Source: Acetobacterium wieringae
GTDB lineage: Bacteria; Bacillota; Clostridia; Eubacteriales; Eubacteriaceae
Assembly (NCBI RefSeq): GCF_001766835.1
Contig: NZ_LKEU01000042.1
Coordinates: 1 to 64,000 of the forward strand
Direction of reading: 5' to 3'
Length of the DNA: 64,000 bases
In this document: positions 34,914-42,770 of the stretch, in pieces
Numbering within the stretch: position 1 is the first letter of the stretch
Layout: each line of letters starts with the position of its first letter
Position numbers and translations under genes: made by a program
The notes under the pieces: model-generated
Database searches by the model: none
Seen by the model: only the letters and a program-made list of their open reading frames with translations
What the model was told of the DNA's origin: nothing

Positions 34914-35432
34914 ATGGAAGAAAACAAGAATCAATTGCTCAATGATTATGCAATCGAGAATTTCAAAAGTGGCTTAAACTGTGCGGAAAGTGTTTATGAT
35001 GCCTTGCTTCGTGCCGGAGTTCTGGATGTTCCCCGGGAAACGATTGCGATGTGTACCGGTTTTGGCGGTGGTATCGGCCTTGTCGGTGAAACCTGTGGTG
35101 CGTTATCAGCTGCCGTGATGGCAAACAGTGCGGTCTATGGCCGCAAGGATCCCTGGAGCATCGATGCTGAGATACGTGGCCCGGAAGTCGGACAAAAATA
35201 TTACCGACGTTATAACAATCTGGTTGGCGAGTTCTGCAAAGCCAATGGTGGGGCAACCTGTCGTGGAATCTGTGAGCCGTTTGAAGATTGGAATGGAAAA
35301 GACCGTCGGCTTCACTGTATGAAAATGGTAGGAACAACCGCTCAATTAGCGTACAAATATCTGCAAATTCCGCAAAATGAAGCCTTCGAGCTGCCATATG
35401 GCGAAAAAATGAGTGATAACAACAAAAAATGA
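34914..35432 (+). CDS. C_GCAxxG_C_C family protein
   Basis: About 172 residues. The family motif is visible as LNCAESVYDAL, then CTGFGGGIGLVGETCGALSAAVMA with the defining CGA segment, and later Cys residues (FCKANGGATCRGIC, HCMKM). These small, probably redox-active or metal-binding proteins are common in strict anaerobes; many are annotated only as C_GCAxxG_C_C or split-Soret cytochrome-like proteins. A second ATG at 34908 is equally open. It is followed 28 bases later by a NifX-like gene and likely forms an operon with it. Confidence 0.85.
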   Translation: MEENKNQLLNDYAIENFKSGLNCAESVYDALLRAGVLDVPRETIAMCTGFGGGIGLVGETCGALSAAVMANSAVYGRKDPWSIDAEIRGPEVGQKYYRRYNNLVGEFCKANGGATCRGICEPFEDWNGKDRRLHCMKMVGTTAQLAYKYLQIPQNEAFELPYGEKMSDNNKK

Positions 35433-35460
35433 GAGCTGGAAAAAGGAGGGCGGCGTAAAA

Positions 35461-35832
35461 ATGTATTTAGCGATATCGATGGACGGTAAAACGCTGGAAA
35501 ATAATGTTTCGCAGCAGTTTGAGACGGGGAAGTATTTATTGGTGGTCGATACCACGAATTTAAGTGTGAGTGCAATTGAAAACTGCCAAGGTTTTTCGGC
35601 AGAAAGCTTGGCGCAAAAAGTTATTGATCTTAATTGTGAAGGGATTATCACCGGAGCAATCAGTGATCCGCAGGCCTTTGAGATCCTGGCTGATGCCTGT
35701 ATTACCCGTTTTCTGGGGTCTGGCAAGACGGGCATGGAAGCCCTTGATTTAATGAAGAAACGTGACCTAAAGCTCATCAGAAACATTGAAGGTACCGATG
35801 GTTGTGGTGGCGATCATGACCATCACCATTAA
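35461..35832 (+). CDS. dinitrogenase iron-molybdenum cofactor (NifX/NifB-C) family protein
   Basis: 123 residues with the RNase-H-like NifX fold: MYLAISMDGKTLENNVSQQF, IITGAISDPQAFEIL. A His/Cys-rich tail GTDGCGGDHDHHH probably binds metal. AAGGAGGGCGG precedes the ATG. One of four such proteins in 7 kb. No nitrogenase structural genes are adjacent, so the role is likely cluster or metal handling rather than FeMo-cofactor synthesis. Confidence 0.85.
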   Translation: MYLAISMDGKTLENNVSQQFETGKYLLVVDTTNLSVSAIENCQGFSAESLAQKVIDLNCEGIITGAISDPQAFEILADACITRFLGSGKTGMEALDLMKKRDLKLIRNIEGTDGCGGDHDHHH

Positions 35833-35846
35833 ACAATAGCTTATCA

Positions 35847-35879
35847 CAGAAAAAACCCTAAAATATAGGGTTTTTTCTG
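35847..35879. terminator. bidirectional terminator
   Basis: A perfect 13-bp stem CAGAAAAAACCCT/AGGGTTTTTTCTG with a 7-base loop. Confidence 0.9.
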
Positions 35880-35987
35880 CGTATAAGGATGCTTTAATTA
35901 CTATCCTTAAAGCCGGATTTCGAGCAATCCGGTCAGCGGATCGCTTATTCGAAATCCGCACCGCAAAAAGATGGGGCTCTAAAATAA

Positions 35988-36362
35988 TCAGGCTTCCCAA
36001 ACAACAAAATAAACCCCATCCGCTCGCTTTTGCCCCTTGGCCAGCTCGAGATGTCGCAGGACGGACATATTGGTGCTGATTTCATCTGGCGTTAAGCCGA
36101 ATTTTTCGACGCATTGCGGCATGGTTACACCACCGCAATCTTTCATAAATAAATAGAGATTCTTTTGCGGATCGGTTAAACCGTCAATGCCGGTCTGGCC
36201 GGAATTTTTGCGATCGAGTTTGGCACTGTGAACGGCACTGGGGTCGCAGGTCTGGGTCACCTTATGTTGGCCCATGGCACAATCATCACAAAAAATTTTT
36301 CCTTTGACTTCATAAACATCATCGTCTTCAAGATTGATTCCACAACTAAAACATGTTTGCAT
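35988..36362 (-). CDS. zinc-ribbon plus winged-helix-like small protein
   Basis: About 124 residues starting MQTCFSCGINL, with an AGGGAGAG site upstream. The N-terminal half has CxxC pairs FSCG and CDDC in a LIM/zinc-ribbon-like arrangement. The C-terminal half (about 70-124) looks like a winged helix (KNLYLFMKDCGGVTMPQCVEKFGLTPDEI ... VLRHLELAK). This combination suggests a metal- or redox-sensing DNA-binding protein. It lies between the two C_GCAxxG_C_C genes and is a possible regulator of the surrounding promoters. Confidence 0.7.
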   Translation of the reverse strand: MQTCFSCGINLEDDDVYEVKGKIFCDDCAMGQHKVTQTCDPSAVHSAKLDRKNSGQTGIDGLTDPQKNLYLFMKDCGGVTMPQCVEKFGLTPDEISTNMSVLRHLELAKGQKRADGVYFVVWEA

Positions 36363-36527
36363 AGCTACTCTCCCTGGCATTTCTAAAAATTCTGGTTATT
36401 GTAACATACTGATCAAAATAAAAATAATTTTAATCGACAGCCTGATTAATTACATATCATATCATTTTTGCGGCGGGCTTGCTATAGCATTGAATAATTT
36501 TATCATGATGAGAAATCACGGCGGTAG

Positions 36528-36558
36528 TTATTGACATATGTTTATTATGGCATATAAT
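36528..36558 (+). promoter_or_regulatory. promoter with TTATTGACATATG motif (2)
   Basis: GTTATTGACATATG holds the -35 TTGACA (36531-36536); 16 bp; TATAAT (36553-36558). The spacer TTTATTATGGCA closely resembles that of motif 1 (CTATTTATGGCT). Confidence 0.75.
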
Positions 36559-36625
36559 ACTTATAAAAAGCGGAATACAGCGTTGATCGAAGATCGGTGT
36601 TAAGGCGAGAAAGGATAAATTTGAA

Positions 36626-37150
36626 ATGAAAAAAGAGAATCAACAAGCCGAGTTGATCGGGGCAAAATCACATCAAAATTTAAATACAGGACATCGCAAG
36701 TTGGCAAAGGATTTATTCCGACAAGGATATAATTGTTCTCAAGCCGTTTTGCTGGCGTTTAGCGATGAGTGTGGCCTGGACTTTGAAACGGCTGCCAGGC
36801 TTAGTTCATCCTTTGGCGCAGGAATGGGAAGACTTAGAGAGGTATGCGGTGCAGTGACCGGGATGTTTATGGTGGCAGGTCTGCTTTATGGCTACAGCGA
36901 TCCCCAGGATCAGTCCGGAAAAACCGCCCATTATCAGCGGATTCAGGAGCTAGCCAAACAATTTGAGGACAAAAACCAGTCGATCATCTGCCGGGAATTA
37001 CTGGGACTGGGAGCAGGCAAGGATAGTCCGGTTCCGGAGCAGCGAACCGCAGCATACTATCAAAATCGGCCCTGTGAAGCGTTGGTGGGGAATGCAGCAG
37101 CGATAATGGCAGCATATATTGAAGGACAAAAATTGCACCAACAGGAATGA
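36626..37150 (+). CDS. C_GCAxxG_C_C family protein
   Basis: 174 residues. Motif residues appear in RQGYNCSQAVLLAF, SSSFGAGMGRLREVCGAVTGM, SIICRELLG and NRPCEALVGNAAAIMAAYI. Second family member of the region, less similar to the first than expected for a recent duplicate. It has its own TTATTGACATATG promoter. Function unknown; redox or metal binding through the conserved Cys residues is presumed from the family. Confidence 0.87.
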   Translation: MKKENQQAELIGAKSHQNLNTGHRKLAKDLFRQGYNCSQAVLLAFSDECGLDFETAARLSSSFGAGMGRLREVCGAVTGMFMVAGLLYGYSDPQDQSGKTAHYQRIQELAKQFEDKNQSIICRELLGLGAGKDSPVPEQRTAAYYQNRPCEALVGNAAAIMAAYIEGQKLHQQE

Positions 37151-37210
37151 CACCACTTACTTAGGTTAGCAAAATCTGGAAGCTTAAGGCGAGTAATTAA
37201 ATTCAAATAG

Positions 37211-37269
37211 TTATTGACATATGTTTTTAAAGAGGTATAATCATAAGTGATAAAAACATATGTCAATAA
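37211..37269. promoter_or_regulatory. promoter inside a 19-bp perfect inverted repeat (motif 3)
   Basis: Positions 37211-37229 and 37251-37269 are exact inverse complements (TTATTGACATATGTTTTTA). The left arm contains the -35 TTGACA (37214-37219) and the -10 TATAAT (37236-37241, spacer 16) lies in the 21-base centre. Binding to both arms would enclose the promoter. Confidence 0.85.
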
Positions 37270-37285
37270 TAAAAAGGAGAATTTA

Positions 37286-37654
37286 ATGAAAATAGCAATA
37301 CCTGCAGATGAAAAAGTTTTGGCGAGTGAAGTATGCATGTCTTTCGGAAGAGCTCCCTATTTTTACATTTATGAGACCACGACAAAAATGGGTGATTTCA
37401 TTGAAAATGCTGCCGCCAGCAGTCCTGGCGGGGCGGGGGTTAAAGCGGCCCAGATCGTTGTCGATAGCCACGCTGATATCTTAATCACTCCACGATGTGG
37501 TGAAAACGCCGCTGAGGTTTTTAAAGCGACGAAACTGGAAATTTATAAAAGCACGCTGGGCTCGATTCAGAATAACATCGATGCGTATATGGATAACAAA
37601 CTGGCTGTCCTCGACCAGTTTCACGCAGGGTTTCATGGGGTTGGCGGAAACTAA
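37286..37654 (+). CDS. NifX/NifB-C family protein
   Basis: 122 residues beginning MKIAIPADEKVLASEVC with AAGGAG upstream; the open frame extends 5' into the operator and is not used. Typical features are SFGRAPYFYIYE, ILITPRCGENAAEVF and IYKSTLGSIQNNID. First gene of an apparent operon with the BMC-like gene and two ferredoxin-ATPases (37658-39652). Confidence 0.87.
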   Translation: MKIAIPADEKVLASEVCMSFGRAPYFYIYETTTKMGDFIENAAASSPGGAGVKAAQIVVDSHADILITPRCGENAAEVFKATKLEIYKSTLGSIQNNIDAYMDNKLAVLDQFHAGFHGVGGN

Positions 37655-37657
37655 GTC

Positions 37658-37960
37658 ATGAAAACGCAATTGATTAACGGTGTATCCCAGGGAACCCTTG
37701 GTATTATTTCACGCAAAGTTGGTGACAAGAAAATCGTTGCGCAAATCCTTCAGAATGAGTTTACAGCGGTTGGTTTGTGTCAGGGGGATGTGGTCAGAAT
37801 GCTGGTAGCCAGTGACATTGCCGAAAAAACGTCTGACGTTGTTGTCACTGAAATCTCAGGGGTTTGTCCACAACATATCATTTGTCTGGCAATTCTGGGT
37901 GATGTAACCTCAGTGGAAGCAGCCTTGAAAGCCATAGAAAGTAGGTTGATGAGTAAGTGA
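37658..37960 (+). CDS. BMC-like small protein
   Basis: 100 residues. GTLGIISRKVGDKKIVAQIL, then DVVRMLVASDIAEKTSDVVVTEI and HIICLAILGDVTSVEAALKAIE follow the order of a bacterial microcompartment shell (BMC/EutS-like) fold: beta strand, helix with aspartate, and a G(D/S)VxxVxxAL ending. It is not close to any shell protein I can name. It is three bases after the NifX-like gene and overlaps the ATPase gene by four bases, so it is made in step with Fe-S ATPases. A shell role is doubtful; a regulatory or scaffold use of the fold is possible. Confidence 0.6.
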   Translation: MKTQLINGVSQGTLGIISRKVGDKKIVAQILQNEFTAVGLCQGDVVRMLVASDIAEKTSDVVVTEISGVCPQHIICLAILGDVTSVEAALKAIESRLMSK

Positions 37961-38811
37961 AATTAGCAGTGCTCAGCGGCAAAGGCGGAACCGGAAAAAC
38001 CCTGGTATCTGTCAATCTGGCAGCTGTGGCAAAAAATTCCGTTTATGTCGATTGTGATGTCGAAGAGCCAAACGGACATTTGTTTTTTAAACCGGTGGAG
38101 ATAAAGAAGGAAAAGGTCAGCATCAAAATACCTGTTGTTGACGAAGATCTTTGTCTGGGGTGCCGGAAATGTGTCGACTTTTGTAAATTCAACGCCCTCG
38201 CCGCCATTATCAACAAGTTAATTGTTTTTGATGATATTTGTCACTCATGCGGGGGTTGCATCATGCTTTGTCCAAGCCACGCTTTGACCGAAATGGACAA
38301 GGTCATTGGAGAAATAAATAGTGGTATTTCCGAAAAGGTCAAGGTGATTTCCGGTATTTTAAATACGGGTGAAGCATCGGGAATACCCATTATCAAAGAA
38401 TTGCTGAGTAAAATATCAGCGGAAGAAAAGATGACAGTGATCGACTGTCCGCCTGGCAGTGCCTGCATTGTGATGGAAAGCATCCGGGACGTTGATTATT
38501 GTATTTTAGTGGCAGAACCGACAGTATTTGGCCTGCACAATCTGGCCCTGGTTTATCAGCTGGTGAAGCTGTTTAATAAACCCCATGGTGTTGTCATCAA
38601 TAAATGGATGGCCGGTGAAAATCTGATTGAACGGTTTTGTAGCGACAATCAGATCACGGTATTAGACAAAATTCCTTTTGAGAGTGAACTGGGAACAATT
38701 AATTCTGATGGGGAAATTGCGGCAAAAAGCGAAAAATACTATGGTTTATTCTCGGAGTTGCTAAAAACAGTCGTTAAGGAGGTGGAACATGAAACAGTTA
38801 CTCATTCTTAG
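37957..38811 (+). CDS. MinD/Mrp-type ATPase with inserted ferredoxin domain (1)
   Basis: 284 residues, GTG start. Deviant Walker A VLSGKGGTGKTLVS, then VDCDVEEPN. A two-cluster ferredoxin insert follows (CLGCRKCVDFC and CHSCGGCIMLC, about residues 63-110), then VIDCPPGS and ILVAEPTVFG. These COG1149-type proteins occur in tandem pairs beside NifX-like proteins in anaerobes; cluster assembly or an ATP-driven redox step is presumed. It overlaps the second ATPase by 23 bases. Confidence 0.92.
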   Translation: MKLAVLSGKGGTGKTLVSVNLAAVAKNSVYVDCDVEEPNGHLFFKPVEIKKEKVSIKIPVVDEDLCLGCRKCVDFCKFNALAAIINKLIVFDDICHSCGGCIMLCPSHALTEMDKVIGEINSGISEKVKVISGILNTGEASGIPIIKELLSKISAEEKMTVIDCPPGSACIVMESIRDVDYCILVAEPTVFGLHNLALVYQLVKLFNKPHGVVINKWMAGENLIERFCSDNQITVLDKIPFESELGTINSDGEIAAKSEKYYGLFSELLKTVVKEVEHETVTHS

Positions 38812-39652
38812 CGGTAAAGGTGGCACCGGAAAAACAACCCTGGCCAGTGCATTTATCAAGATGGCTCAGGCAAAAGTATATGCAGATTGTGATGTCGATG
38901 CGCCTAATTTGCATCTGGTTTTAAGGCAGTCGGTAAAGCCGCAGGTAAAAGATTTTTTCGGGATGCCAAAAGCCGAAATCAATCCCACGCTGTGCGCCAA
39001 GTGCCATCGCTGCCTGGAACATTGCCGTTTTGAGGCGATCGCAGTCAATGATGATGTCTACCGGGTTGATTCATTTGCCTGTGAAGGCTGCGGCGTTTGT
39101 GAAATGGTTTGTCCAGTCCGGGCGATCAGTCTAAAACCGCATATTGCCGGTGAATTGATGCTGTATGACAATAAAGAGAGTCTCTTTTCCACCGCTTTGC
39201 TTAAAATGGGCAGTGGAACATCGGGGATGCTGGTCACCGAAGTGAAGAAGCAAATGAAGTCGGTTGATGTTGGCGCTGCTTTGGCAATCATTGACGGATC
39301 ACCGGGAATTGGTTGTCCGGTGATTGCATCGATCAGTGGGGTGGATTTGGTGCTGATTGTTGCGGAGCCATCGGTTTCCGGGATCAGTGATTTGGAACGG
39401 ATCATTAAAACGGCACAGACCTTTCATACGAAAACCGCTGTCTGTGTCAACAAATTCGATACCAATTTGAAAAAAACTGAAGCGATTATTGCGTATTGTA
39501 AAGAACAGGGCATTCCCTATATGGGTAACATTCCTTATGATGAAAATGCTGTTAAAGCTATCAATCAGGGCTTGACCATTGTGGATATCGTATGTGATGC
39601 AGGCTTGGCAGCCCAGGAAGTATTTAATAAGACGATGCAAATAGTGTTATAA
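38789..39652 (+). CDS. MinD/Mrp-type ATPase with inserted ferredoxin domain (2)
   Basis: 287 residues. Walker A LSGKGGTGKTTLA, YADCDVDAPN, ferredoxin insert CAKCHRCLEHC and CEGCGVCEMVC, then IDGSPGIGCPVIA and LIVAEPSVSG. Strong AAGGAGG ahead of the ATG. Probably pairs with the preceding paralogue as a heterodimer, since such ATPases dimerise across the nucleotide (inference). Confidence 0.92.
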   Translation: MKQLLILSGKGGTGKTTLASAFIKMAQAKVYADCDVDAPNLHLVLRQSVKPQVKDFFGMPKAEINPTLCAKCHRCLEHCRFEAIAVNDDVYRVDSFACEGCGVCEMVCPVRAISLKPHIAGELMLYDNKESLFSTALLKMGSGTSGMLVTEVKKQMKSVDVGAALAIIDGSPGIGCPVIASISGVDLVLIVAEPSVSGISDLERIIKTAQTFHTKTAVCVNKFDTNLKKTEAIIAYCKEQGIPYMGNIPYDENAVKAINQGLTIVDIVCDAGLAAQEVFNKTMQIVL

Positions 39653-39717
39653 GTGAATACTTATGCAAAATTATTAAAAAAATTGAACAAAATTAAAAAG
39701 AAAACGGAGAAGATATA

Positions 39718-40074
39718 ATGAAAATAGCAGTAGCAAGTGATAATGGTATGGTTTCAGGACATTTTGGACATTGTGAGAGTTTTATGATTTATGATACAGT
39801 AGATGGCAAGGTGGTAAAAACTGAAGCAGTTCCCAATCCGGGGCATCGACCAGGGTTTTTACCCCTATTCTTAAATGATCAGGGCGTCAACGTCATTATT
39901 TCTGGCGGCATGGGCGGCGGGGCAGTTGATATTTTCAATGAAAAAAATATTGAAGTCATCACCGGTGCCCAGGGAAAAGCAGAAGATCTAGTTGATCGTT
40001 ATTTGTTGGGAGAATTGAAATCTACCGGTTCGGTCTGCCATGAGCATCAACATCATGACGAGTGTGGTCAATAA
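39718..40074 (+). CDS. NifX/NifB-C family protein
   Basis: 118 residues: MKIAVASDNGMVSGHFGHCESF with the common GHFGHC metal-binding motif, then VIISGGMGGGAVDIF, and a His/Cys tail CHEHQHHDECGQ. CGGAG precedes the ATG. It lies 65 bases after the ATPase pair and may belong to the same transcript. Confidence 0.92.
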   Translation: MKIAVASDNGMVSGHFGHCESFMIYDTVDGKVVKTEAVPNPGHRPGFLPLFLNDQGVNVIISGGMGGGAVDIFNEKNIEVITGAQGKAEDLVDRYLLGELKSTGSVCHEHQHHDECGQ

Positions 40075-40180
40075 TTAAGGTCAGTTTAATTTTCAGTATC
40101 TCCAAATAATAAAATCAGGATTGATTCGCAGTGCATCATTTTATTTAAATGCCTTAAAAAGTATCGGTCAAATTTAGATC

Positions 40181-40240
40181 GTTATTGACATATGCTGTTA
40201 ATGTATTATAATGTTTTTGTTAATCGCATATGTCAGTAAC
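40181..40240. promoter_or_regulatory. promoter with inverted TTATTGACATATGC motif (4)
   Basis: Left arm GTTATTGACATATGC (40181-40195) with -35 TTGACA at 40185-40190; 16 bp; TATAAT at 40207-40212. The right arm GCATATGTCAGTAAC (40226-40240) is the inverse complement with one mismatch. Confidence 0.8.
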
Positions 40241-40279
40241 AATGCGAATCAATCAGTAACGATAATTTGGAGGAAGATT

Positions 40280-40648
40280 ATGAAAATTGCATTACCAACT
40301 CGTGAGAATTATATTGATGGCCATTTTGGTCACTGTGAGTATTATACGGTGTTTACCATTGATGACAGCAGCAAAGAGATATTAAGTCAGGAGACCATTG
40401 CTTCCCCTCAAGGTTGCGGCTGTAAATCCAATATTGCTACCACGCTGGCCGAAATGGGTGTCAGTCTGTTGCTTGCCGGCAATATGGGTGAAGGGGCAGT
40501 CAATGTCTTGCGTCGAGCGGGCATCGAAGTGGTTCGGGGATGTTCCGGGGATGTCAAAGAAGTGGCATTGAGCTGGTTGGCCGGATCCGTAATGGATTCT
40601 GGCGAAATGTGTCATGCCCACGAAGCGGGCCATGAATGTCAGCACTAA
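40280..40648 (+). CDS. NifX/NifB-C family protein
   Basis: 122 residues starting MKIALPTRENYIDGHFGHCEYY with GGAGGAAG upstream. It contains PQGCGCKSNIATTLAEMGV, LLAGNMGEGAVNVL and a C-terminal CHAHEAGHECQH metal-binding tail. Fourth member of the family in this block; it begins an operon with the DUF134 regulator and probably the Mrp protein. Confidence 0.92.
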   Translation: MKIALPTRENYIDGHFGHCEYYTVFTIDDSSKEILSQETIASPQGCGCKSNIATTLAEMGVSLLLAGNMGEGAVNVLRRAGIEVVRGCSGDVKEVALSWLAGSVMDSGEMCHAHEAGHECQH

Positions 40649-40686
40649 GCCCTTATAAAAACAGTTTTGATAAGGAGTATTAAGCG

Positions 40687-41058
40687 ATGCCCAGACCTGT
40701 AAAATGGAAAAAAGTCTGTTGTTTGCCGGAAACGGATTTATTTGGACCCCTTAACGCCAAAAATACAGAAGAGGGTGTCATCACTATGACGGTTGAGGAG
40801 TATGAAACCATCCGTCTGATTGACCTGGAAGGGCTGCTTCAGGAAGAATGTGCCGAAAGTATGCATGTGGCACGAACAACGGTTCAAAAAATATATAACG
40901 ATGCCCGCAAAAAACTGGCCGATGCGTTGGTTAACGGCAATGTCTTAAAGATCGAAGGCGGAAATTATAAGCTGTGCGAAGAAGGCCAGGAAACCTACGG
41001 CTGCAGCCGCTGCCGCAAACGTCGGGGCAATGGCCGTTGTGATCAGACGCAGATTTAA
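40687..41058 (+). CDS. DUF134 family DNA-binding protein
   Basis: 123 residues: [21 protein letters not shown] at the start, a sigma-like helix-turn-helix [15 protein letters not shown] and [20 protein letters not shown], and a Cys-rich C-terminus [16 protein letters not shown]134 genes in anaerobes sit beside NifX-like and Mrp-like genes and are presumed regulators. It is the leading candidate to bind the TTATTGACATATG sites in this region. AAGGAG precedes the ATG. Confidence 0.9.
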   Translation: MPRPVKWKKVCCLPETDLFGPLNAKNTEEGVITMTVEEYETIRLIDLEGLLQEECAESMHVARTTVQKIYNDARKKLADALVNGNVLKIEGGNYKLCEEGQETYGCSRCRKRRGNGRCDQTQI

Positions 41059-41157
41059 AAATCAATATAGCAAACAATAGGCAATTGCGAAACTGGGTGC
41101 AAAGTTCACGCTATTTTGGAATTGCCTGTAGCAAACAATTGAAAGAGGAGAATTTTT

Positions 41158-42051
41158 ATGAGTGAAGATTGTAGTCAATCCTGTGGGACTTGCGGCGAAG
41201 AATGTGCCGATCGAAAAGTTGATTTTTCCGAGCAGCCTCATGAACTAAGTAAGATAAAAAAAGTTATTGGTGTCGTCAGTGGCAAGGGTGGCGTTGGTAA
41301 ATCGATGGTAACCTCGCTGATGGCGGTAAGCATGAAGCGACAGGGATATAATACCGCCATTCTTGATGCCGATATTACCGGTCCGTCAATTCCCAAAGCC
41401 TTTGGCATCAAAGAAAAAGCCATGCCTTCAGAATTGGGATTGTTTCCGATCACCAGTAAAACCGGGATTGAAATCATGTCAATTAATCTGTTGCTGGAAA
41501 ATGATACCGATCCGGTAGTCTGGCGCGGCCCGATTATTGCCAACACCGTTAAGCAGTTCTGGACCGATGTGATCTGGGGCGATGTCGACTATATGTTTGT
41601 CGATATGCCACCAGGAACCGGCGATGTGCCATTAACGGTATTTCAATCGCTGCCAGTGGATGGTATTATTATTGTCACCTCACCCCAGGAGTTGGTTTCG
41701 ATGATTGTTGCCAAAGCCGTCAACATGGCCAAGATGATGAACATACCAGTAATTGGTTTGGTGGAAAACATGTCTTACTTTGAATGTCCGGACTGCGACA
41801 AAAAGCACTACTTATTTGGCGAAAGTCGGATTGAAGAAGTGGCCAAACAGTATGGCATCGAGGTTGTCGCCAAAATGCCGATTGATTCTTCGCTGGCTGG
41901 CGGCTGTGATAAAGGTCTGATTGAGTTATTTGAGAATAATTGGCTGGATCCGATCGTTAAGACACTGGAAAAAAGTGAACAAGCAGATGCGTTGTTTGTG
42001 CCGGAATTTGCCAATCAGGATGTCCCGGCTCAGACGGGGAGTCGAGTTTAA
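41158..42051 (+). CDS. Mrp/NBP35-type Fe-S carrier ATPase
   Basis: 297 residues. N-terminal Cys cluster (Cys5, 9, 12, 16), deviant Walker A GVVSGKGGVGKSM, DADITGPSIPKAFG, MPPGTGDVPLTVFQS and the C-terminal CPDC that carries the bridging [4Fe-4S] cluster in Mrp/ApbC proteins. The N-terminal Cys-rich extension resembles eukaryotic NBP35. AGAGGAG precedes the ATG. The 100-base gap before it contains AGGCAATTGC/GAATTGCCT and two copies of TAGCAAACAAT. Confidence 0.94.
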   Translation: MSEDCSQSCGTCGEECADRKVDFSEQPHELSKIKKVIGVVSGKGGVGKSMVTSLMAVSMKRQGYNTAILDADITGPSIPKAFGIKEKAMPSELGLFPITSKTGIEIMSINLLLENDTDPVVWRGPIIANTVKQFWTDVIWGDVDYMFVDMPPGTGDVPLTVFQSLPVDGIIIVTSPQELVSMIVAKAVNMAKMMNIPVIGLVENMSYFECPDCDKKHYLFGESRIEEVAKQYGIEVVAKMPIDSSLAGGCDKGLIELFENNWLDPIVKTLEKSEQADALFVPEFANQDVPAQTGSRV

Positions 42052-42083
42052 TAAACCGTTTATAGAATCATGAAAAAAACTAA

Positions 42084-42197
42084 TTATTGACAAATGTTAT
42101 TAATTAGGGTAAACTAACGTCAACTCAATCGTGTTATAAAAATAAGCCAATAAGGCATATACTTCTTGAAAGAAGTTGTGTTTTGTTGGCTTTTTTT
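42084..42197 (+). promoter_or_regulatory. promoter plus attenuator-like leader, copy A
   Basis: TTGACA (42087-42092), 17 bp, TAAACT (42110-42115), then a roughly 75-base untranslated leader. The leader contains ACTTCTTGAAAGAAGT inside a larger AAGCCAA/TTGGCTT hairpin and ends in eight T residues, 26 bases before the ECF S-component gene. The same 114 bases recur at 50236-50349 with four substitutions. Either a terminator-type riboregulator or a transferred regulatory cassette. Confidence 0.8.
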
Positions 42198-42223
42198 TGA
42201 AAAAATTGAAAGCAGGTATTGTT

Positions 42224-42760
42224 ATGAATGAATCAAAAACAAAAAATCTTGTAGGAACAGGTCTTTGTATGGCCTTAGGGCTCTTACTTCCTCAGTTGTT
42301 TCACGCCATTGGAGCTGGTACCGTATTTTTACCTATGCATATTCCCGTTTTACTTTGTGGTCTTTGCTTTGGGTGGCAGTATGGTTTGATCTGTGGGGTC
42401 ATTACGCCCTTATTGTCTTCAATTTTAACCGGGATGCCGCCCATTTTTCCGGTGGGATTAACGATGATGTTTGAACTTGCGGCTTATGGCGCTTTAACGG
42501 GTCTTTTGTACCGGAAATTTAATTTAAACATCTATATTGCTTTAATTGGTTCCATGCTGGCTGGGCGCATCGTTTCAGGACTTGCTTCGACTCTTTTTTA
42601 TGGTATGGCGGGAAAAGAATACGGATTACAACTCTTTTTAACCGGAGCTTTTGTGACGTCGATACCCGGTATTATACTGCAAATCATCATTATCCCATTA
42701 TTGGTCATTGCTTTGGAAAAAGGTCGTGTTGTTACACAGCCGATAAAATTAAGTGCATAG
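42224..42760 (+). CDS. ECF transporter S component
   Basis: 178 residues, about six hydrophobic segments: LCMALGLLLPQLFHAIGAGTVFLPMHIPVLL, then PPIFPVGLTMMFELAAYG. This fits the substrate-specificity subunit of energy-coupling-factor importers (BioY/ThiT-like fold). No ATPase or T subunit lies beside it, so it should use a shared ECF module encoded elsewhere. It is preceded by leader copy A and followed 10 bases later by a methyltransferase. The substrate is unknown. Confidence 0.82.
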   Translation: MNESKTKNLVGTGLCMALGLLLPQLFHAIGAGTVFLPMHIPVLLCGLCFGWQYGLICGVITPLLSSILTGMPPIFPVGLTMMFELAAYGALTGLLYRKFNLNIYIALIGSMLAGRIVSGLASTLFYGMAGKEYGLQLFLTGAFVTSIPGIILQIIIIPLLVIALEKGRVVTQPIKLSA

Positions 42761-42770
42761 GAGTGTTCCA

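Noticed and set aside
37247..37285. Extended N-terminus of the NifX-like protein
   Set aside because: The extension encodes the right arm of the operator; the ATG at 37286 has the ribosome-binding site and the family start.
35461..40648. Calling the NifX-like proteins nitrogen-fixation genes
   Set aside because: These families are common in non-diazotrophic anaerobes and no nif structural genes are in the window.
41060..41157. Possible small regulatory RNA between DUF134 and Mrp genes
   Set aside because: The repeats AGGCAATTGC/GAATTGCCT and TAGCAAACAAT are short and no promoter or terminator could be paired with them.
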